From Nitrosomonadales bacterium (GTDB lineage Bacteria > Pseudomonadota > Gammaproteobacteria > Burkholderiales > Methylophilaceae): a DNA stretch of 62,375 nucleotides. The translations under genes and the position numbers were made by a program. Shown here piece after piece: positions 56,458 to 62,375 of the stretch (position 1 is its first letter; each line of letters opens with the position of its first letter). The DNA lies in assembly GCA_028344855.1 (NCBI GenBank), contig JAOMCC010000003.1:1-62375 (forward strand), in the 5' to 3' direction. Under the pieces are notes generated by a model. It saw only the letters and a list, made by a program, of their open reading frames with translations. It was not told the DNA's origin and did not search any database.

Positions 56458-56844
56458 ATGAATAAAAGAAGGCTAATGAATCAGATAAATGTTGTTCCAT
56501 ATATAGATGTTATGTTGGTTTTACTTGTGATTTTTATGGTTACTGCTCCAATGACCAATCCTGGGGTTGTAGATTTACCTAAAGTTGGCCAATCTCTAAA
56601 GCAACAAGTTACCCCTATAGTTATTTCAATAAAAAAAGATGCTTCTACTGAAATAAAAGGTAAAAAATATAAAAAAGATAATTTATTAGCCTATATTAAA
56701 AAGTCTATTGAAAAAAATCCAGATCAATCAGTAGTAATTGCAGCAGATAAAAAAGTCCAATATCAAGAAGTTATAAAGGTTATGGATTTACTAAAGCAGA
56801 ATGAAATTAATAAAGTTGGATTATTACTTAAACCAGAAAAGTAA
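56458..56844 (+). CDS. tolR: Tol-Pal system protein TolR
   Basis: INVVPYIDVMLVLLVIFMVTAP. Confidence 0.95.
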   Translation: MNKRRLMNQINVVPYIDVMLVLLVIFMVTAPMTNPGVVDLPKVGQSLKQQVTPIVISIKKDASTEIKGKKYKKDNLLAYIKKSIEKNPDQSVVIAADKKVQYQEVIKVMDLLKQNEINKVGLLLKPEK

Positions 56845-56847
56845 TTC

Positions 56848-57744
56848 ATGAAAATACCTCAACTAAATTTTGATTTTATTCGTAATTCAAATGCTTGGAC
56901 TATTCTTGAAAATGATCATAATCTTCAGGCTAATTTATTTTCTTTTTTAATACATTTTTTGTTATTTATTTTTATGGTTTTTTCAATTCAATGGCAAATT
57001 AAAATACCTAATTATGCCGAAGTTGAACTTTGGGATGCAGTTCCAACTCAAATTAAAAATAAACAAATAAAAAAAGAACCAAAAAGAACTAAACAAATAA
57101 AAAAAACAAAAGTAATTCCACCAAAAATAACTAATCAACAATTAAAGACAAATGAAGAAGCAGAAATTAAATTAAAGAAAAAAAAGGCTGCTGAAAAAAA
57201 AGCATTGGCAAGAAAGAAAAAGTTGCAAGAAATAAAAAAACTTCAGGCTAAATTATTAAAACAAGAAGAAATAGAAAAATTACAAGATAAATTACTTGAA
57301 CAAGAAAAATTAGATCAGATAAAAGATAAATTACTTGAACAAGAAAAAGTTGATAAATTACAAGATTCCATTAGAGAGGAAGAATTAGTGAAGAAACCTA
57401 GGGTGGCAATTGAAGCAGATAAGGATCTATTAGCAGGAATAAATTCAGGTGAATTAGATAGGTTTAAAGCACTTATTCAACAAAAAATACAACAAAATGT
57501 AAATAATCAATTGTGTGGCCTTGATAGAGTTGAACTTGAATTTGAAATATCTTTAATGCCAACAGGAGATTTACTTGGAGAACCTAAAATGACTCAATCA
57601 AGTAATATTGCAAGTTGTGATGCTGCCGTTGAAAGGGCAATTCTTCAATCTCAACCACTCCCAATTCCCAAAAATAATAAATTATTTAAACGACTGAAGG
57701 ATTTAAAATTAAAGTTTCACCCGAATGGGCATTATGATTTGTAA
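56848..57744 (+). CDS. tolA: Tol-Pal system protein TolA
   Basis: N-terminal TM, long KE-rich helix, C-terminal domain with CGL...EFEISLMPTGDLL; between tolR and tolB. Confidence 0.88.
   Translation: MKIPQLNFDFIRNSNAWTILENDHNLQANLFSFLIHFLLFIFMVFSIQWQIKIPNYAEVELWDAVPTQIKNKQIKKEPKRTKQIKKTKVIPPKITNQQLKTNEEAEIKLKKKKAAEKKALARKKKLQEIKKLQAKLLKQEEIEKLQDKLLEQEKLDQIKDKLLEQEKVDKLQDSIREEELVKKPRVAIEADKDLLAGINSGELDRFKALIQQKIQQNVNNQLCGLDRVELEFEISLMPTGDLLGEPKMTQSSNIASCDAAVERAILQSQPLPIPKNNKLFKRLKDLKLKFHPNGHYDL
57286..57363 (+). repeat. 39-bp tandem repeat in tolA (DKLLEQEKxDxxx x2)
   Basis: GATAAATTACTTGAACAAGAAAAA identical at 57286 and 57325. Confidence 0.88.
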
Positions 57745-57808
57745 TCTAATTACAATTAATCAAAGTTAAAGTGTTATCTTATTAAACTTTATAAGGATAT
57801 TTAAAAAT

Positions 57809-59101
57809 ATGGTTTTTCGATTTTATTCTCTCTTTGTTGGTATTTTGCTATTAATTTCAACTCCAATTTATTCATTAGAGGTGATTGAAATTTTGGGAGG
57901 TAAAGCAAGTGAAATCCCTATCGCTATTGTTCCTTTTGAAGACTCAGTTGGGATAAATAGCCAAAAAGCACATCAAATTATTTCTCAAGATCTTGATCGA
58001 ACAGGTTTATTTAGGCCTTTAAACATCACAGGAATATCGAATTCTCCAAGTAGTGATATTAATATAAATTATACAAAATGGTCTGCAATGGATGCACAAT
58101 TTATAGTTGTTGGTAAAGTTGAATCAGAAAATCGTGATAAAAAAAATATAGAGATCACTTGGAGTTTAATAGATATATTTAAAGAAAAAACTGTAGTTAC
58201 AATGAGATATATTGGCAAGAAGAAACAATATAGAGCTATAGCACACAAAGTATCCGATCATGTATATGAGTATTTAACTGGAAGTAAGGGTATATTTCAT
58301 ACAAAGATCGCTTATGTTAAAAAAATTAATAATAAGAAATATAGCCTAAATATTTCAGATTTTGATGGTTTTAATTCTAGACCCATCTTAAATACTACTC
58401 AGCCAATTATTTCGCCGAGGTGGTCACCGGATGGGAAAAAAATTGCTTATGTTTCCTTTGAAAAAAAGAAACCAGTTATATATATTCAGAATTTAAGAAC
58501 AGGCAAAAGAACTTTATTAGCAAATTTTAAGGGTAATAATAGTGCGCCAGCATGGTCACCTGATAGTAAAAAACTAGCAATAGTTTTAACCTACAACAGA
58601 AATTCACAAATTTATATAATTAATGAAGATGGGACTGGAATTAAGCAATTGATGAGGTCGAATTCAATAAATACAGAACCATCATGGTCACCAAATGGAA
58701 AAGATATCTATTTTTCCTCTAATAGGGGTGGAAGCCCGCAAATCTATAAGATAAATATTGAGGATGATGAAATTACAAGAATTACATATGAAAGTAAATA
58801 TAATTTAAGTCCAAGCTTATCTTATGATGGTAAATTATTACTTTTCCTTGCACAAGATCAAGGGAAGTTTAAAGTAGCTATTCAAAATTTGATTTCAAAC
58901 CAGGTTTTAAAGCTTACAAAAGGCCCAGCAGATGAATCACCAATATTTGCTCCAAATGGACATTTAATATTATTTACCTATAAAGACTATGGAAAAACTA
59001 CAAAAATTGGTACAGTATCTATTAATGGTTTGAAAAGAGTGCCAATAAATGTAGGTAATGCCATAATTCAGGAGCCTACATGGGGGCCGATAACAAATTA
59101 A
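57809..59101 (+). CDS. tolB: Tol-Pal system protein TolB
   Basis: Beta-propeller WSPDGKKIAYVSFE / WSPDSKKLA / WSPNGKDIYFSSNRGG. Confidence 0.96.
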   Translation: MVFRFYSLFVGILLLISTPIYSLEVIEILGGKASEIPIAIVPFEDSVGINSQKAHQIISQDLDRTGLFRPLNITGISNSPSSDININYTKWSAMDAQFIVVGKVESENRDKKNIEITWSLIDIFKEKTVVTMRYIGKKKQYRAIAHKVSDHVYEYLTGSKGIFHTKIAYVKKINNKKYSLNISDFDGFNSRPILNTTQPIISPRWSPDGKKIAYVSFEKKKPVIYIQNLRTGKRTLLANFKGNNSAPAWSPDSKKLAIVLTYNRNSQIYIINEDGTGIKQLMRSNSINTEPSWSPNGKDIYFSSNRGGSPQIYKINIEDDEITRITYESKYNLSPSLSYDGKLLLFLAQDQGKFKVAIQNLISNQVLKLTKGPADESPIFAPNGHLILFTYKDYGKTTKIGTVSINGLKRVPINVGNAIIQEPTWGPITN

Positions 59102-59185
59102 GTTGTGTCCAAATGATGTTGGGTCAATCTTAATTTGTGTTACAGTATCAATTACATACAGCTTTTACTTAAGGGAGAAATTAAA

Positions 59186-59692
59186 TTGAAAAAATCATTA
59201 TTATTGCTATCGCTAGTAGGTGTATTAATGGCGGGATGTAGCTCAACTCCAATGGATGCTCCAGGTGATCCTTCGTCAAATTATTATGGTCAAGATGGAT
59301 CTTCTGATGCAGCGACTTCTGAATCTTTAGGTTTAGATGAGCTTAGAAGTAATACACTACTCTCTCAACGTAGCGTATTCTTCGATTTTAATAAATACGA
59401 TATTAAGCCTGAATACTCAGATTTAATTGGTGCTCACGCTCAGTATTTAAACAATCATTCGGCCGCAAGAATGATTATAAAAGGAAATGCTGATTACAGA
59501 GGTTCACATGAATATAATCTAGCTTTAGGACAAAAAAGATCAGTAGCAGTTAAAGATGCATTAAATTCGCTAGGTGTCGATGACTCTCAAATTGAAACTA
59601 TTAGTTATGGCGAAGAATATGCAAATCAAGAATGTCAAGCTGATGCATGCGGTCAAGACAGGCGAGCTGATATTACATACGAAGTAGAGTAG
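59186..59692 (+). CDS. pal: Peptidoglycan-associated lipoprotein Pal (TTG start; supplied ORF is 5'-extended to 59135)
   Basis: LKKSLLLLSLVGVLMAGCSS lipobox; OmpA-like FDFNKYDIKPEY, GNADYRGSHEYNLALGQKRS; RBS AGGGAG upstream of TTG. Confidence 0.95.
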   Translation: MKKSLLLLSLVGVLMAGCSSTPMDAPGDPSSNYYGQDGSSDAATSESLGLDELRSNTLLSQRSVFFDFNKYDIKPEYSDLIGAHAQYLNNHSAARMIIKGNADYRGSHEYNLALGQKRSVAVKDALNSLGVDDSQIETISYGEEYANQECQADACGQDRRADITYEVE

Positions 59693-59714
59693 ATTTAATT
59701 TTATAGCAATATTT

Positions 59715-60617
59715 ATGAAAAAATATTTATTGGTTGGCTTTGTGTTGTTTTCAAATTGTGCTTTTGCATTACTTGAAGACGAAGAAGCAAGAAAGAAAAT
59801 TAATGAAATGCAAAGCCAGCTTAATAATATTGAAAAATCTTTAGAATTTAAGATTAACCAAAAGTTTTCAATAAACTTATCGAAATATAATTCAAAGTTA
59901 AACGAGTTACTTGATAGTGTTGCTAAATTAACTGGAGATGTAGAAGTTTTGCAACACAGAATAAAAAATTCAGAAGAACGACATAAAGTCCTCTATCAAG
60001 AATTAAATGAAAGAATTTTAAAGCTCGAACTGGCACTTGAAGAAAAAATTAGAAACGTTTCTGATCAAGGCCCTGTTGAGAATATTAAACAAAAAATTAA
60101 TTCCAAAGTTCAGCCAGAAGTTCAGCCAGAAGTTCAGCCAGAAGTTCAGTCAGAAGTTCAATCAAAAATTATTCCGCAAACTGATGACCCAGTTATAGAA
60201 AATGGTGACATACCTCCTTTAGTTGATGAAAATATTGAGCTTGATGCATATGCAGAAGCTGATGCATTAATTAGATCAACAAAATATAAAGAAGCCTTTA
60301 AAGCTTTTGACAAATTTATTACAAGTTACCCAAATTCTAATTTATTATCTGATGCAAAATATAAGCTTGGATATTCGCAATTTGCATTAAAAAATTATAA
60401 TGCAGCAATTAAAACATATACTAAGCTAATTAAAATTCATTCTGATAGTCCAATAATACCTGAAGCTATTTATGGTATTGCAAATTGTGAGATTCAATTA
60501 ACAAGAATTACAAAAGCTAAAAAAACTTTAAGAGGCCTAATAAAAAATTATCCACAAGCTGAAATAATCGAAAAAGCGAAAAAAAGACTGAAAGCTCTAG
60601 AATCTATTAAACTTTAA
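59715..60617 (+). CDS. cpoB: Cell division coordinator CpoB / YbgF
   Basis: Signal peptide, coiled coil, C-terminal TPRs (AYAEADALIRSTKYKEAFKAFDKFITSYPNS); downstream of pal. Confidence 0.9.
   Translation: MKKYLLVGFVLFSNCAFALLEDEEARKKINEMQSQLNNIEKSLEFKINQKFSINLSKYNSKLNELLDSVAKLTGDVEVLQHRIKNSEERHKVLYQELNERILKLELALEEKIRNVSDQGPVENIKQKINSKVQPEVQPEVQPEVQSEVQSKIIPQTDDPVIENGDIPPLVDENIELDAYAEADALIRSTKYKEAFKAFDKFITSYPNSNLLSDAKYKLGYSQFALKNYNAAIKTYTKLIKIHSDSPIIPEAIYGIANCEIQLTRITKAKKTLRGLIKNYPQAEIIEKAKKRLKALESIKL
60108..60170 (+). repeat. 12-bp tandem repeat (cagccagaagtt) encoding (P/S)EVQ in cpoB linker
   Basis: Units at 60111, 60123, 60135, 60147 (one T change), 60159 degenerate. Confidence 0.9.
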
Positions 60618-60643
60618 TATCTATTATTAAAAATGAGTTTCAA

Positions 60644-61285
60644 TTGAAGCAATTAAAAGTTAATGAAATTTTCTATTCACTTCAAGGTGAGTCATCCTAC
60701 GTTGGAATTCCTACTATTTTTATAAGATTAACTGGTTGTCCAATGCGATGTGGCTATTGTGATACGTCATATGCTTTTAATGAGGGGAAAAATTTCACTT
60801 TATATGAAATTGAAAAAAATATTTCACAATATAAAACTAAGAATATTACTGTCACTGGTGGTGAGCCCCTCGCTCAAAAAGAATGCTGGGACCTTTTAAA
60901 ATCTCTATGTGATAAAGGACACATAGTTTCATTAGAAACAGGCGGAGCAATTTCTATAAGTAAAATCGATGATCGAGTTAAAATAATTTTAGATATTAAA
61001 ACACCAGGCTCAGGTGAAGAAAAAAATAATCTATGGAGTAATTTAGAATTAATAAAACCAAAAGATGAAATTAAATTTGTTATAACTGATCGTAATGATT
61101 ATATTTGGGCCAAAGAAATTTTAGTCAAAGAAAAATTAAATGAAAAGGCATCTGTATTATTTTCTCCCGTTTATGGAAATATTGAACCAAAAGATTTGGC
61201 TGAATGGATTTTAGATGATCATTTACCGGTTAGATTTCAAATTCAACTTCATAAAATGATTTGGGGGCAAATCCCCGGTGTCTAA
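60644..61285 (+). CDS. queE: 7-carboxy-7-deazaguanine synthase (TTG start)
   Basis: FYSLQGESSYVGIPTIFIRLTGCPMRCGYCDTSYAF. Confidence 0.95.
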   Translation: MKQLKVNEIFYSLQGESSYVGIPTIFIRLTGCPMRCGYCDTSYAFNEGKNFTLYEIEKNISQYKTKNITVTGGEPLAQKECWDLLKSLCDKGHIVSLETGGAISISKIDDRVKIILDIKTPGSGEEKNNLWSNLELIKPKDEIKFVITDRNDYIWAKEILVKEKLNEKASVLFSPVYGNIEPKDLAEWILDDHLPVRFQIQLHKMIWGQIPGV

Positions 61286-61952
61286 AAAAGCAATTATTCT
61301 ATTATCGGGTGGGCTGGATTCAACAACAGTTTTGGCAATTGCTAAATCGCAAGGTTACGAATGTTATGCTATGACAATAAATTATCAACAAAGACATAGC
61401 TCTGAAATAGAAGCAGCAAAAAAAATCGCTAATTTATATAGTGCAAAAGATTTTAAAATTGTTGATATAAATTTGAGTTGGTTAAAAAGTTCAGCATTAA
61501 CAAATAAAGAAATTAATATTCCAGAAAATGCTCCAACAGGTATACCAGTAACATATGTTCCAGCTCGTAACACAATAATGATGACCTTGGCATTAGCTTG
61601 GGCAGAAACTATTAATAGCCAAGATATTTTTATAGGGGTAAATTCCATCGATTACTCCGGATATCCTGATTGCCGACCGGAGTATATAGAAAGTTTTCAA
61701 AAAATGGCAAATTTAGCAACAAAGGCAGCAATTGAAGGGAATAAGATTAAAATACATGCTCCTTTAATTAAATTAACTAAAGCGGAAATAATTCATGAAG
61801 GAATAAAAAATAAAGTTGACTATGCGATGACAATTTCTTGTTATCAGGCTTCAGAAAATGGTTTAGCTTGTGGTAAGTGTGACTCATGTAGACTTCGAAA
61901 AGATGGATTTAAATCTGCAAATATAAAAGATCCAACAAAGTATAAGATTTAA
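61278..61952 (+). CDS. queC: 7-cyano-7-deazaguanine synthase (GTG start)
   Basis: LLSGGLDSTTVLAIA PP-loop; C-terminal CxxCxxC-type ACGKCDSCRLR. Confidence 0.96.
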   Translation: MSKKAIILLSGGLDSTTVLAIAKSQGYECYAMTINYQQRHSSEIEAAKKIANLYSAKDFKIVDINLSWLKSSALTNKEINIPENAPTGIPVTYVPARNTIMMTLALAWAETINSQDIFIGVNSIDYSGYPDCRPEYIESFQKMANLATKAAIEGNKIKIHAPLIKLTKAEIIHEGIKNKVDYAMTISCYQASENGLACGKCDSCRLRKDGFKSANIKDPTKYKI

Positions 61953-62073
61953 ATATAAAAATTAAGCTATTAAAAAATTTTTAGGAAATATTAATTAACT
62001 TGCCAAATATAGCTAAAATAGCGTAAAATTTTGCCCTTTCTAAAGAAAACAATTAAATTAAAGAGATTAAATT

Positions 62074-62375
62074 ATGGTGGTTATTAGGCTTTCAAGAAGT
62101 GGCAACAAAAACAGACCTTATTTCAATGTAGTAGTAGCAGATTCTAGAAAACCTCGAGATGGGCGTTTTATTGAGAGAATCGGTTTTTATAACCCAATGG
62201 CTAGAGAAGGTTCTGAAACATTAAGATTAGAGACAGATAGAATTGAATACTGGCAAGAACACGGGGCCTTATTATCAGAAACAATGACTAGAATTGTAAA
62301 ACTTCATGCTAAAGGGCCTGAAGGTTTAGTAGAGATGAAAAAAAATGATGTAAAAAAATCTGCATCAAAAAAAGC
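62074..62375 (+). CDS. rpsP: 30S ribosomal protein S16, truncated by window end
   Basis: [43 protein letters not shown]. Confidence 0.96.
   Translation, partial: MVVIRLSRSGNKNRPYFNVVVADSRKPRDGRFIERIGFYNPMAREGSETLRLETDRIEYWQEHGALLSETMTRIVKLHAKGPEGLVEMKKNDVKKSASKK

Noticed and set aside
59135-59185. N-terminal extension of Pal (MCYSINYIQLLLKGEI)
   Set aside because: The lipoprotein signal begins at TTG 59186 with an RBS just upstream; the extension would break the signal peptide.

Overview
AT-rich, gene-dense bacterial chromosome segment with very short intergenic gaps and many overlapping genes. Gene order (mreBCD-mrdA-rodA-rlpA-lipBA; gatCAB; rpe-trpEGDC; mrcA-aroKB-dgt; ruvCAB-tolQRAB-pal-cpoB-queEC) and the proteobacterial GshA point to a streamlined betaproteobacterium. 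A marine or freshwater Methylophilales/OM43-type methylotroph is my best guess, but this is an inference. The content is almost entirely housekeeping; I saw no mobile element, CRISPR array, rRNA or tRNA. Nothing here is an obvious new multi-gene defence or biosynthetic system. The points most worth a second look are: (i) ruvC with no ATG/GTG/TTG start, apparently beginning at CTG or ATT in a CTGA overlap with the yebC stop; (ii) a major porin carrying an unusually Ser/Thr-rich segment, next to a TPR-glycosyltransferase-like gene; (iii) a structured porin leader (22-bp perfect palindrome, AGAAAGTTT repeats, hairpin near the RBS); (iv) a sigma54 promoter plus two helically phased NtrC-like boxes upstream of glnA; (v) an ApbE / NusG-II / Gx-transporter module with no visible flavinylated substrate; (vi) missing genes at normally conserved loci (pilMNOPQ, dacA, gph). 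No searches were run; all calls come from reading the sequence and the supplied ORF translations.
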